A stretch of 64,000 nucleotides of DNA from Mycobacterium sp. 852002-51971_SCH5477799-a (GTDB taxonomy: Bacteria > Actinomycetota > Actinomycetes > Mycobacteriales > Mycobacteriaceae), in the NCBI RefSeq assembly GCF_001667145.1, contig NZ_LZIF01000086.1:124001-188000 (forward strand), in the 5' to 3' direction. Below are positions 35,954 to 44,347 of this stretch, one piece after another (within the stretch, counting starts at the first letter, position 1; each line of letters begins with the position of its first letter). The notes under the pieces are model-generated. The model saw nothing but the letters and a program-made list of their open reading frames with translations, searched no databases and was not told the origin of the DNA. Made by a program: the position numbers and the translations under genes.

Positions 35954-37156
35954 ATGGCTGACTTGGGTTACCAGGCGATCGACGTTGACAACCACTACTA
36001 CGAGCCGCTGGACTCGTTCACCCGCCACCTGGACAAAAAGTTCAAACGGCGCGGCGTCCAGATGGTCACTGAGGGCAAGCGGACCTGGGCGGTCATCGGC
36101 GACCGCGTCAATCACTTCATTCCCAACCCCACGTTCGATCCGATCATCGTGCCGGGTTGCCTCGACCTGTTATTCCGCGGCGAGATTCCCGAAGGCGTCG
36201 ACCCGGCCTCGCTGATGAAAGTCGAACGGCTGGCGGACCATCCCGAGTATCAGAACCGCGATGCCCGGATCGCGGTGATGGATACCCAGGACATCGAGAC
36301 TGCGTTCATGCTGCCGACTTTCGGATGCGGGGTCGAGGAGGCGCTCAAGCACGACATCGAGGCGACCATGGCGTCGGTGCATGCGTTCAATCTGTGGCTC
36401 GACGAGGATTGGGGCTTCGACCGGCCGGATCGCCGGATCATTGCGGCGCCGATCATTTCGCTGGCTGACCCCGCCAGGGCCGTCGAAGAGGTCGAGTTCG
36501 TGCTGGCGCGCGGCGCCAAGCTGGTGCTGGTGCGTCCGGCGCCGGTGCCCGGTCTGGTCAAGCCACGGTCGCTGGGCGATCCCAGCCACGACCCGGTGTG
36601 GGCGCGGCTGGCCGAGGCGGAGGTGCCGGTGGGATTTCACCTGTCCGACAGCGGTTATCTGCACATCGCGGCGGCCTGGGGCGGCAAGGCGACGTTCGAG
36701 GGCTTCGGCGCCAAAGATCCGCTGGATCAGGTGCTCCTCGACGACCGCGCCATCCACGACACGATGGCCTCGATGATCGTGCACGGCGTGTTCACCCGTC
36801 ATCCCAAACTCAAGGCGGTCAGCATCGAGAACGGGTCATACTTTGTGCACAGGCTGATCAAGCGTTTGAAGAAGGCGGCGAACACCCAACCCCAGTGGTT
36901 CCCCGAAGACCCGGTGGAGCAGCTGCGCAACAACGTGTGGATCGCCCCCTATTACGAGGACGATCTGGCGGAGCTGGCCGAGGCCATCGGTGTCGACAAG
37001 ATCCTGTTCGGCTCCGACTGGCCGCACGGAGAAGGCCTGGAATCGCCGGTGTCGTTCGCCGAGGAGCTGAAAGCCTTCAGTGAGTCCGACGTGCGAAAGA
37101 TCATGCGGGACAATGCCCTAGACCTTCTCGGTGTCCAAGTCGGCTCGGCCGCCTGA
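35954..37156 (+). CDS. Amidohydrolase-2 family metal-dependent hydrolase
   Basis: This 400-residue protein has a TIM-barrel amidohydrolase fold of the type that includes decarboxylases and ring-opening hydrolases. The N-terminal metal motif is DVDNHYYEPLDSF. VSIENGSYFVHRL and the C-terminal FGSDWPHGEG supply further ligands, including the terminal Asp. ATG 35954 has GAAAGGA in front and is preferred to ATG 35936. A second, shorter amidohydrolase lies three genes downstream in the same operon. Many actinobacterial steroid and terpenoid clusters carry such paired proteins. Confidence 0.88.
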   Translation: MADLGYQAIDVDNHYYEPLDSFTRHLDKKFKRRGVQMVTEGKRTWAVIGDRVNHFIPNPTFDPIIVPGCLDLLFRGEIPEGVDPASLMKVERLADHPEYQNRDARIAVMDTQDIETAFMLPTFGCGVEEALKHDIEATMASVHAFNLWLDEDWGFDRPDRRIIAAPIISLADPARAVEEVEFVLARGAKLVLVRPAPVPGLVKPRSLGDPSHDPVWARLAEAEVPVGFHLSDSGYLHIAAAWGGKATFEGFGAKDPLDQVLLDDRAIHDTMASMIVHGVFTRHPKLKAVSIENGSYFVHRLIKRLKKAANTQPQWFPEDPVEQLRNNVWIAPYYEDDLAELAEAIGVDKILFGSDWPHGEGLESPVSFAEELKAFSESDVRKIMRDNALDLLGVQVGSAA

Positions 37157-37179
37157 TCGGACCGAGGCCGGCTACGCCC

Positions 37180-38805
37180 GTGAGCGAATGGACCATTGGG
37201 GCGGTTCTCGACGAAATCGCCAACGTTATCCCCGACCGGACGATGACGGTCTGCGGCAACCACCGCAGCACCTTTCGCCAGTCGGCGGAACGCACCCGCA
37301 AATTGGCGAACTTCCTGGCAAGGAACGGATTAGGAGCGCATCGCGAACGCGCCAGCCTGCACAATTGGGAATGCGGGCAGGACCGCGTGGCGCTGGTCAT
37401 GCACAACGATCTGTACCCGGACGTGCTCGTCGGCTGTCTCAAGGCCCGGACCGTCCCGGTGAACATCAACTACTACTACACGCCACGCGAGGTCGGCGAG
37501 CTGCTCGACTACGTGCGGCCCAGGGCGGTCATCTACCACCGCGCACTGGGCGCGAAGTTCGCCGACGTGCTCGTCCACGACGGCGTCGAGCTGTTGGTGT
37601 CGATCGACGACGGCAGCACGGCCCCGGGCCTGCCCGGGGCGGTGTCATTGGATGACGCACTGGCGCAGGGGGATACCGACCAGAGCATGATGGCGTCCCC
37701 GGACGATCTATTGATGATCTGCACCGGCGGCACGACCGGCCGACCCAAGGGTGTGCTCTGGCGACAGTCCGACATCTACGTGACATCGATGGTGGGCGCC
37801 GACCATGCCTGTGCCCAGGAGATTCACGACAAGGTGCGCGGTGACGCCGGTGCCCCATGGTTCGCTGTCTCGCCGCTGATGCACGCGGCCGGCATGTGGA
37901 CAGCATTCGCGGCCATCATGGCGGGCACGCCCGTGGTGCTCTACGACACCTCGAAAAGACTTGACCCGCACGTGGTCTGGGAGACGGCCGAACGCGAGAA
38001 GGTCGGCATGATGACCATGGTCGGGGACGCCTATGCCGCACCGCTGGTGGAACAGCTGCGGGGTGGTTCCTACGACTTGTCGTCGCTGTATGCGATCGGC
38101 ACCGGCGGTGCCGCGACGAATCCGAAGTATCAGCAAGCCCTGCTGGACTTGCTACCCCAGATCACTCTCATCAACGGGTATGGCTCGTCGGAGACCGGAA
38201 ACATGGGGTTCGGCCACAGCCGGCTCGGCACGCAAGCCGACACCTTCACGCTGCGCGAGGGCGGACTTGTGCTATCCGAGGACTACAGTCACTTCCTTGC
38301 TCCCGGTGAGACGGAGGTGGGCTGGGCCGCCAGGCAAGGGCGAATACCGTTGGGATACTTCAACGATCCCGACGCCACCCATAAGACTTTTCCCGAGATC
38401 GATGGCAAGCGGGTGGTGATATCCGGTGACCGGGCCGGATTGGAACCCGACGGAACGTTGCGGCTCTTCGGCCGTGATTCCCTGGTGGTCAACACCGGCG
38501 GCGAGAAGGTTTTCGTCGAGGAAGTCGAAGAGGTGCTGCGCGCCCACCCGGCGATCGCCGACGCCCTGGTCGTCGGTCGCCCCAGCGAACGCTGGGGCGA
38601 GGAACTCGTGGCCCTCGTCGAACTCCGCGATGGAGCCGCCGCGGCCGCCGAGGAACTGCACACGCTCTGCACGTCGCGACTGGCGCGATTCAAGGCGCCC
38701 AAAGAATTCGTCGTCGTCGAGCAGGTGCAGCGCCTGGGCAACGGCAAGGCCGATTACCGTTGGGCGAAACGTCACGCAACAGCAAAGGCGCCGATGTCGA
38801 CATGA
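37180..38805 (+). CDS. Acyl-CoA synthetase, FadD19-like
   Basis: This 541-residue ligase has CTGGTTGRPKGVLWRQSDIY, the TGGTTG-PKG-xWR form shared with FadD19-type steroid side-chain CoA ligases. It also has NGYGSSETGNMG, the hinge GRDSLVVNTGGEKVFVEEVE and the lysine motif GNGKADYRWAK. GTG 37180 starts it 23 bases after the amidohydrolase stop, and its own stop overlaps the next gene (ATGA). FadD19 activates C-24 branched sterol side chains, so a bulky isoprenoid carboxylate is a reasonable substrate guess, but this is inference from motif similarity. Confidence 0.9.
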   Translation: MSEWTIGAVLDEIANVIPDRTMTVCGNHRSTFRQSAERTRKLANFLARNGLGAHRERASLHNWECGQDRVALVMHNDLYPDVLVGCLKARTVPVNINYYYTPREVGELLDYVRPRAVIYHRALGAKFADVLVHDGVELLVSIDDGSTAPGLPGAVSLDDALAQGDTDQSMMASPDDLLMICTGGTTGRPKGVLWRQSDIYVTSMVGADHACAQEIHDKVRGDAGAPWFAVSPLMHAAGMWTAFAAIMAGTPVVLYDTSKRLDPHVVWETAEREKVGMMTMVGDAYAAPLVEQLRGGSYDLSSLYAIGTGGAATNPKYQQALLDLLPQITLINGYGSSETGNMGFGHSRLGTQADTFTLREGGLVLSEDYSHFLAPGETEVGWAARQGRIPLGYFNDPDATHKTFPEIDGKRVVISGDRAGLEPDGTLRLFGRDSLVVNTGGEKVFVEEVEEVLRAHPAIADALVVGRPSERWGEELVALVELRDGAAAAAEELHTLCTSRLARFKAPKEFVVVEQVQRLGNGKADYRWAKRHATAKAPMST

Positions 38806-39632
38806 AAGCTATCGATTGCCTGGTGAATGTGCACTTCGGCGAGACCGAGCAGCAGCCCACCTGGATGCTCAAGGTACGTGACGACTACTTCAAGGGACCG
38901 GAGTCGATGTTCGAGCCGGTCGAATTGTCGAAGTTGCTCGAGGAGATGGACACCCAGGGTGTGCGCAAGGCGATCCTGATGGACAATCTGGCCAAGCCGT
39001 CGGTGACCGCGCGCAAATTCGTCGAGGAGAAGCCCGACCGATTTGCGCTGGCGATGGGCGGGGTCAACCTGCTGCGGCCGATGCCGTCCCTGCGGGAACT
39101 TTCCTCCATCGTCAACGACCTGCCCGTTGCCTATGCCGCTGTGGGACCGAGCTTTTGGGGTGACGGTCAATACCCGCCGAGTGACGCCGTGTACTACCCG
39201 CTGTACACCAAGTGCGCCGAGCTCGAGCTGCCGCTGTGTATCAACACCGGGATTCCCGGGCCTCCCATCCCGGGGGAGGTGCAGAACCCGATGCACCTGG
39301 ACCGAGTCTGCGTGCGATTCCCCGAATTGAAGCTGTGCATGATTCACGGCGCCGACCCGTGGTGGGACATCGCGATCAGGCTGTTGATCAAATACGCCAA
39401 CCTGCGGTTGATGACGTCTGCATGGTCGCCAAAGCGGTTGCCGGACAGCCTGTTGCATTACATGCGGACTCGAGGACCGAACAAGGTGATCTTCGCTTCT
39501 GACTGGCCGGTGCTGAAAATGCACCGCGTCGTCCCCGAAGCGGCCGGGTTGGACCTGCCCGCCGACGTTCTCGACAACTATCTCTACAACAACGCCCAAG
39601 AATTCTTCTTCGGTGGCCAGAAGGAAGGCTGA
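38802..39632 (+). CDS. Amidohydrolase-2 family protein, shorter
   Basis: This 276-residue TIM-barrel protein belongs to the same superfamily as the gene at 35954. It starts at ATG 38802, overlapping the ligase stop as ATGA. The C-terminal FASDWPVLKMHRV keeps the metal-binding Asp. The N-terminal motif reads DCLVNVHFGE rather than D-x-H-x-H, so one metal ligand may be missing. MIHGADPWWDIAIRL supplies a further histidine. It probably hydrolyses a ring ketone or a lactone-like CoA intermediate with its larger partner. Confidence 0.85.
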   Translation: MKAIDCLVNVHFGETEQQPTWMLKVRDDYFKGPESMFEPVELSKLLEEMDTQGVRKAILMDNLAKPSVTARKFVEEKPDRFALAMGGVNLLRPMPSLRELSSIVNDLPVAYAAVGPSFWGDGQYPPSDAVYYPLYTKCAELELPLCINTGIPGPPIPGEVQNPMHLDRVCVRFPELKLCMIHGADPWWDIAIRLLIKYANLRLMTSAWSPKRLPDSLLHYMRTRGPNKVIFASDWPVLKMHRVVPEAAGLDLPADVLDNYLYNNAQEFFFGGQKEG

Positions 39633-39634
39633 GG

Positions 39635-40681
39635 ATGGACCGCTATGAACTACGTAGGCTGGACTACAGCCTGACGTCGGATCACGAGGCGTTGCAGGCC
39701 GCCTACCGCGATTTCTTCAAAACACATTGCCCGATCGAAACCGTGCGCGCCGCCGAGGAGACCGGCTTCGACAAAAATCTATGGGAGCGGCTGTGCGCCA
39801 TGGGCGCAACGACCATGGCGGTTCCGGAATCCGCGGGCGGAGACGGCGCGACGCTCGTCGATCTGACCTTGGTGGCCGAGGAGATCGGCCGGTCGCTCGC
39901 GCCGGTTCCGTGGATCGACCAGGTCTGCACCGCACGGCTGCTCGCACGCCTGGGCGCGGTCGAACCCGACGTCGTGCACGGCAAGCGGCTCGCCGCACTC
40001 GATCCGCAGCAGGAAAGCGCATCCGGCGCTCGGCTCCTGCCCACCGGATCGATCGCCGACCAGATCATCATGCGCGATGGCGACGACGTCGTCGCGCTGA
40101 CGTTCGGGACGCGCCCGACCAAGGTGGACAACATCGGCCGGTTGCCGATGGCCTGGGTGGATCCAGCGACCGCTGACACCCGCACCGTGCTGGCCAGCGG
40201 ATCCGAGGCGTTCGCGGAATATCAACGAGCACTGGATGAATGGCGGGTGCTGAGTGCGGCGGCGTTGGTTGGGCTGGTGGAGAAGACCATGACCATCGCC
40301 GCCGAGTTCGCCAAGACGCGTTACACGCTGGGGGTGCCCATCTCGACGCTGCAGGGCATCTCTCATCCGCTGGCCAACATCGCGATCACCGTGCAGGGTG
40401 GCCGCAACCTGGCGCGGCGTGCGGCGTGGTTTCTGGACAACGAGCCGCACGAGCGACCGGAGTTGGCACCCTCGGCGTTCGTGTTCATGGCCGAGGAGGC
40501 GGCGAAGGCCGCGACCATGGCGGTGCATATCCAAGGGGGCCTTGGTGTTTCGGCCGAGGCCGCCGCCACGGCATACCTGGTACGAGCCCGTGGCTGGGCA
40601 TTGGCCGGCGGGGATCCCGGCGCCAGCGCCAAGTACATCGGCGAGCTGGTCGCCGCCCGCGAAAGTGGAAAGGGCGCCTAA
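39635..40681 (+). CDS. Acyl-CoA dehydrogenase, alpha-like subunit lacking the catalytic C-terminal motif
   Basis: This 348-residue protein has the acyl-CoA dehydrogenase fold, with LWERLCAMGATTMAVPESAGG at the N-terminus and HIQGGLGVSAEAAATAYLVRA near the C-terminus. It lacks the typical (Y/G)GTSEIQRN segment. It is shorter than usual and is directly followed by a 399-residue partner. In mycobacteria this is the signature of alpha2beta2 heteromeric dehydrogenases such as the FadE28-FadE29 (ChsE1-ChsE2) pair of cholesterol breakdown. I infer that the two genes form one enzyme. Confidence 0.9.
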   Translation: MDRYELRRLDYSLTSDHEALQAAYRDFFKTHCPIETVRAAEETGFDKNLWERLCAMGATTMAVPESAGGDGATLVDLTLVAEEIGRSLAPVPWIDQVCTARLLARLGAVEPDVVHGKRLAALDPQQESASGARLLPTGSIADQIIMRDGDDVVALTFGTRPTKVDNIGRLPMAWVDPATADTRTVLASGSEAFAEYQRALDEWRVLSAAALVGLVEKTMTIAAEFAKTRYTLGVPISTLQGISHPLANIAITVQGGRNLARRAAWFLDNEPHERPELAPSAFVFMAEEAAKAATMAVHIQGGLGVSAEAAATAYLVRARGWALAGGDPGASAKYIGELVAARESGKGA

Positions 40682-41881
40682 GTGGATTTCTCACGAGTCA
40701 CGCTGTCCGAGGACGATCAGCGCTTTCTCGAAGAGGCGCGCGATTTCCTGCGCACGCATGTGACAGAAGACGTCAAGCGCCGGGACCGGGAAACGGGCGA
40801 CAACTTCGACGAGGGAGTGCACCTGGCGTTGGGCGCCGCCGGCTACCTCGAACGCGAATGGAAGCCGGAGGCCGACGGCGGCTTCAGCCGGCTACGTCGC
40901 CGCATCTGGGAGTTGGAGAAGCGGCGCGCGCACGTGCCCTGGGTGACCTGGGGCACCACCGCCATGGTGGCCCGCTCGGTCGCGAGGTTCGGCTCGGCCG
41001 AGTTGCGGGACGAAGTGCTACCGGGCGTCTTCAGCGGACACGTCCGGCTGTGCCTGGGCTACACCGAACCCGAGGGCGGGTCCGACATCGCCACCTGCAA
41101 GACCCGTGCGGTGCGGGAGGCGGATGGATCAACCTGGATTATCAATGGCTCCAAGATGTTCACCACCGGCGCGCACAACTGCCAGTACGTCTTCCTCATC
41201 ACCAACACCGATCCGGACGCTCAGAAACACAAGAGCCTGACCATGTTTCTGGTTCCACTGAGCTCTCCGGGCATCGAGATCCAGGGCATCCGCACCGTCG
41301 ACGGTGACCGCACCAACATCGTCTACTACAGCGACGTGCGCGTCGACGACAAGTACCGCCTGGGCGACGTGAACGCGGGCTGGACGGTGTTGCGTGAACC
41401 CCTTAACACCGAGCACGGGGCGGTGGCGGCCGCCCCGGACGGGCTGCAGGACGTGTCGATCATGATGCACCAGGCCGGTTTCATGGCCGATGCCCTGGAC
41501 AAGGCCGCGGCCAAAGTGGGCGAGCGGGACCCGAACGGGCGCAGGCTCATCGATGATTCGGCGGTGGCATATCGCTTGGGGCGCAGCGCGGCGCGGATAG
41601 AAGCGTCATTGAGCGCCCCCAGCATCTTCGGGCGCGTCGCCCTGGCGCAGACGATGCGTGACATCTCGCCGGACCTGATGGACATCCTGGGTACCGCGTC
41701 GACGCTGCCCCTCGGCACCGACGGCGCGGCCGACAATGGGGCCGCGGAGTACGTATACCGCTTCGCCCCGCTGGTCGGGATTTACGGCGGGACCCTCGAG
41801 GTGTTCCGCAACATGATCGCGCAATACGTGCTGGGCCTGGGAAAGCCGGCGTACGCGCCGGTCGCGAAGAAAGCCTCCTAG
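40682..41881 (+). CDS. Acyl-CoA dehydrogenase, catalytic partner subunit
   Basis: This 399-residue protein has LGYTEPEGGSDIATCKTRAV and WIINGSKMFTTGAH in the beta domain, and GGTLEVFRNMIAQYVLGL at the C-terminus, the position of the FAD-contacting and catalytic segment. GTG 40682 directly abuts the stop of the upstream dehydrogenase, so the two subunits are translated together. The combination is expected for a heterotetrameric enzyme acting on bulky acyl-CoA. It is the last gene of the operon and faces a long hairpin. Confidence 0.92.
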   Translation: MDFSRVTLSEDDQRFLEEARDFLRTHVTEDVKRRDRETGDNFDEGVHLALGAAGYLEREWKPEADGGFSRLRRRIWELEKRRAHVPWVTWGTTAMVARSVARFGSAELRDEVLPGVFSGHVRLCLGYTEPEGGSDIATCKTRAVREADGSTWIINGSKMFTTGAHNCQYVFLITNTDPDAQKHKSLTMFLVPLSSPGIEIQGIRTVDGDRTNIVYYSDVRVDDKYRLGDVNAGWTVLREPLNTEHGAVAAAPDGLQDVSIMMHQAGFMADALDKAAAKVGERDPNGRRLIDDSAVAYRLGRSAARIEASLSAPSIFGRVALAQTMRDISPDLMDILGTASTLPLGTDGAADNGAAEYVYRFAPLVGIYGGTLEVFRNMIAQYVLGLGKPAYAPVAKKAS

Positions 41882-41884
41882 TTT

Positions 41885-41947
41885 CGCCGAGCGTGAACTG
41901 ACGGCGCCCGCCTTCGGCTTGTCGTCGCCGCCAGTTCACGCTCGGCG
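41885..41947. terminator. Long stem-loop between convergent operons
   Basis: The outer stem pairs CGCCGAGCGTGAACTG (41885-41900) with its exact reverse complement at 41932-41947, giving 16 paired bases. The inner CGGCG/CGCCG continues past one mismatch, with a loop of about 20 bases. It separates the dehydrogenase operon from the convergent thiolase operon and is likely a bidirectional terminator. Its size and sequence also suggest a possible dispersed intergenic repeat. Confidence 0.72.
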
Positions 41948-41960
41948 CTGGGGCGCGCCG

Positions 41961-43115
41961 TCAGGTCGTGAGGATTGTCGCCGCGGCGGTGCCCGGCGCG
42001 CCGTACAACTGGGTGAATCCCACCTTCGGGTTGCCGGGCACCTGACGATCGCCGGCCTCGCCGCGGAGTTGGCGTACGATCTCGTGGATCTGTCGCAGAC
42101 CGGAAGCGCCGATGGGCTCACCGTTGGCGATCAGCCCGCCGTCGGTGTTGACCGGCATCGAGCCGTTGATCTCGGTGGCACCGTCGGCCAGGAGCTTCTC
42201 CTGATCGCCGTGCTCGCAGAACCCGCACTCGGCCATGTGGATGATTTCGGCTCCGGCGTCGGTGTCCTGCAACTGGATGACGTCGACGTCGTCGGGCGAG
42301 ATGCCCGCCTTCTCGAATGCGCCGCGAGCGGCGTAAACCGTTGGCGCCACGTCTTCTTCGACGGGTGCGCAGGTGGTGTTGACCTCATAGGCCCCGTAGC
42401 GGCGGGTGCGGACCTCCACCGCCCGCAGGTAGACGGGCTTGGAGCTATAACGGTGCGCGATGTCCGCCCGGCACATGACCACGGCGGCGGCCCCCTCGTC
42501 GGGCGCGCAGAACATGTATTGCGTCAGAGGGTAATTGAGCATCGCCGAGTTCAAGATGTCTTCTTCGGAGAGCGGCTTCCGGCGAAATGCATTGGGGTTC
42601 ATGGCCCCGTTGCGGAAGTTCTTGGCGGCGACCTTGGCCAGCGTCTGCTGAGAGATGGCGTGGTCGTGCAGGTAGCGGTTGGCTTTCATGCCGAAGAACT
42701 GGGTGGTCAGGTACTGTCCGTTCTCCGCGTACCAGCGCGGCATGCCGACCAGTGCGGGGTCCTCGGTGAACGCGCCGCGTGGGTGTTTATCCAGGCCGAC
42801 GGCGATACCGATGTCGTAGTCGCCCAGCCGGATGCCGTCGGCGCACGCCTTGGCGGCGCTGGCGGCGGTCGCGCATGCGTTGAACACGTTGGTGAACGGG
42901 ATGCCGGTGAGGCCGACCATGCCGACGATCGCGTCCGGGTTGGCCACCGTCCAGCTCCCACCGGTGGCGAATTGCACGTCATGCCAGGCGATACCGGCGT
43001 CGGCGACCGCGGCGAGAATGGCGTCGACGCCCATCTGCATCGCCGACTTGCCCTCGAAGCGCCCGAAGGGGTGTAAACCCACGCCGATGATGGCGACATC
43101 GTCATTGGAGGTCAC
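41961..43115 (-). CDS. Thiolase-superfamily lipid-transfer protein (Ltp-like)
   Basis: This 384-residue thiolase-fold protein has NVFNACATAASAAKA with nucleophile-position Cys81, and ANGEPIGASGLRQIHEIV where classical thiolases have the GHP histidine. This is the SCP2/Ltp type. In steroid catabolism such proteins act as retro-aldolases or beta-ketoacyl thiolases, often with a small DUF35 OB-fold partner (for example Ltp2-ChsH2). No DUF35 gene is visible in the window. It overlaps the CoA-transferase gene upstream (ATGA), and both follow a P450 gene. Confidence 0.88.
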   Translation of the reverse strand: MTSNDDVAIIGVGLHPFGRFEGKSAMQMGVDAILAAVADAGIAWHDVQFATGGSWTVANPDAIVGMVGLTGIPFTNVFNACATAASAAKACADGIRLGDYDIGIAVGLDKHPRGAFTEDPALVGMPRWYAENGQYLTTQFFGMKANRYLHDHAISQQTLAKVAAKNFRNGAMNPNAFRRKPLSEEDILNSAMLNYPLTQYMFCAPDEGAAAVVMCRADIAHRYSSKPVYLRAVEVRTRRYGAYEVNTTCAPVEEDVAPTVYAARGAFEKAGISPDDVDVIQLQDTDAGAEIIHMAECGFCEHGDQEKLLADGATEINGSMPVNTDGGLIANGEPIGASGLRQIHEIVRQLRGEAGDRQVPGNPKVGFTQLYGAPGTAAATILTT

Positions 43116-44338
43116 GCAATGGCTCCTGCATTCTTGAGTTCCTCGATCCGGTCCCAGTCCATGCCGAGCTCCATTAGAACCAACTCGGTGTGCTCACTGG
43201 CCTGGGGCGCCCGGGTCGTCGTCAACGGCTCGTGGTTGAACTGAACGGGGCCGCGAACCACGCGGAACGGCTTGCCGCCGCCGGCGAGCTCGACTTCGGC
43301 GATCATGTCGTTGGCGATCGCCTGCTCATCGTCGACCAGGTCGATGAGGCTCTGGAACGGTGCCCACTGGCCCTTCATCGTCTTGAGGTGCTGCCGCCAA
43401 TAGTCAAAGGGCTTGCCCGCGAAGGCCGTTGCGATCAGCTCGGCGGCGGCATCGGCGTTCTGAATCAAGGGAAGCACGTCGGCGAAGCGCGGATCGTCGG
43501 CCGCCTCGGGAATGCCTAGATGTTCGAACGTGTCGCGGATCAGCCCGGTCGGGCTGATGATGCACAGGTTGATCGTGCCGCCGTCGGAGGTTTCGTAGTT
43601 GCCCATGAAGGGATTCACCGAGGGGGCGCCGGAACCCGGCATGGGAGTGCGCATGACCTCGCCGGTCTCCATGCCCTGCGTCACGCTGGCGCCGGCCGCC
43701 CACCACGCCGTGCTCAGCAGCGACACGTCGAGTTCGACGGCTTCACCGGTGCGCTCGCGATGCAGCAGGGCGGCCGAGATGCCCCCGGCGATGAACATGC
43801 CGCCGATCGAATCGCCGAATGCGGGAATGCCTTGTCCCAGTGCGCCGCCCAGCTCCTCGGGCGTCAGCGCGTACCCGATGCCGCTTCGGGTCCAGAACGC
43901 CGTGCCGTCGTACCCGCCGGTGTCACGTTCGGCCCCTTTGTCCCCGTAGGCCGACCCGCGGGCGTACACGATGTTTGGATTCACCGCGCGAATGTGCTCG
44001 ACGTCGAAGTTGTGCTTCTGGCGTTGCGCGGGCTTGTAGTTGGTGAGGAACACGTCCGCGGTCTTGGCCAGCTCGTAGATCACTTCCTGACCGCCCGGCG
44101 TGGAGACGTCGATTCCGACGCTGCGTTTGCCCCGGTTGGGATGTTCCATCAGCGGGTGTCGCTCCGGATCGATTTGAATGCCACCCATATTCAGAAAGCC
44201 ACGCTGGGTATCGCCGCGCGCCGGGTGTTCGACTTTGATGACGTCCGCTCCCCAGTCGGCCAGGATGGCTCCCGCTGCCGGAACGAACGTGAACTGCGCA
44301 AGCTCGAGGACCCGAAAGCCCGTCATGACTTTGACCAT
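43112..44338 (-). CDS. CaiB/BaiF-family CoA-transferase
   Basis: This 408-residue class III CoA-transferase begins with GFRVLELAQFTFVPAAGAILADWGADVIKVEHP. It has RGKRSVGIDVSTPGGQEV and an aspartate in the RDTGGYDGTAFWTRSG region, expected to be the acyl-anhydride nucleophile. It would move CoA from a donor thioester to a pathway acid, or racemise a 2-methylacyl-CoA. It follows the P450 gene by nine bases and overlaps the Ltp-like gene. Hydroxylation, activation and carbon-carbon cleavage are therefore grouped in one transcript. Confidence 0.9.
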   Translation of the reverse strand: MVKVMTGFRVLELAQFTFVPAAGAILADWGADVIKVEHPARGDTQRGFLNMGGIQIDPERHPLMEHPNRGKRSVGIDVSTPGGQEVIYELAKTADVFLTNYKPAQRQKHNFDVEHIRAVNPNIVYARGSAYGDKGAERDTGGYDGTAFWTRSGIGYALTPEELGGALGQGIPAFGDSIGGMFIAGGISAALLHRERTGEAVELDVSLLSTAWWAAGASVTQGMETGEVMRTPMPGSGAPSVNPFMGNYETSDGGTINLCIISPTGLIRDTFEHLGIPEAADDPRFADVLPLIQNADAAAELIATAFAGKPFDYWRQHLKTMKGQWAPFQSLIDLVDDEQAIANDMIAEVELAGGGKPFRVVRGPVQFNHEPLTTTRAPQASEHTELVLMELGMDWDRIEELKNAGAIA

Positions 44339-44347
44339 TGTCGGACA

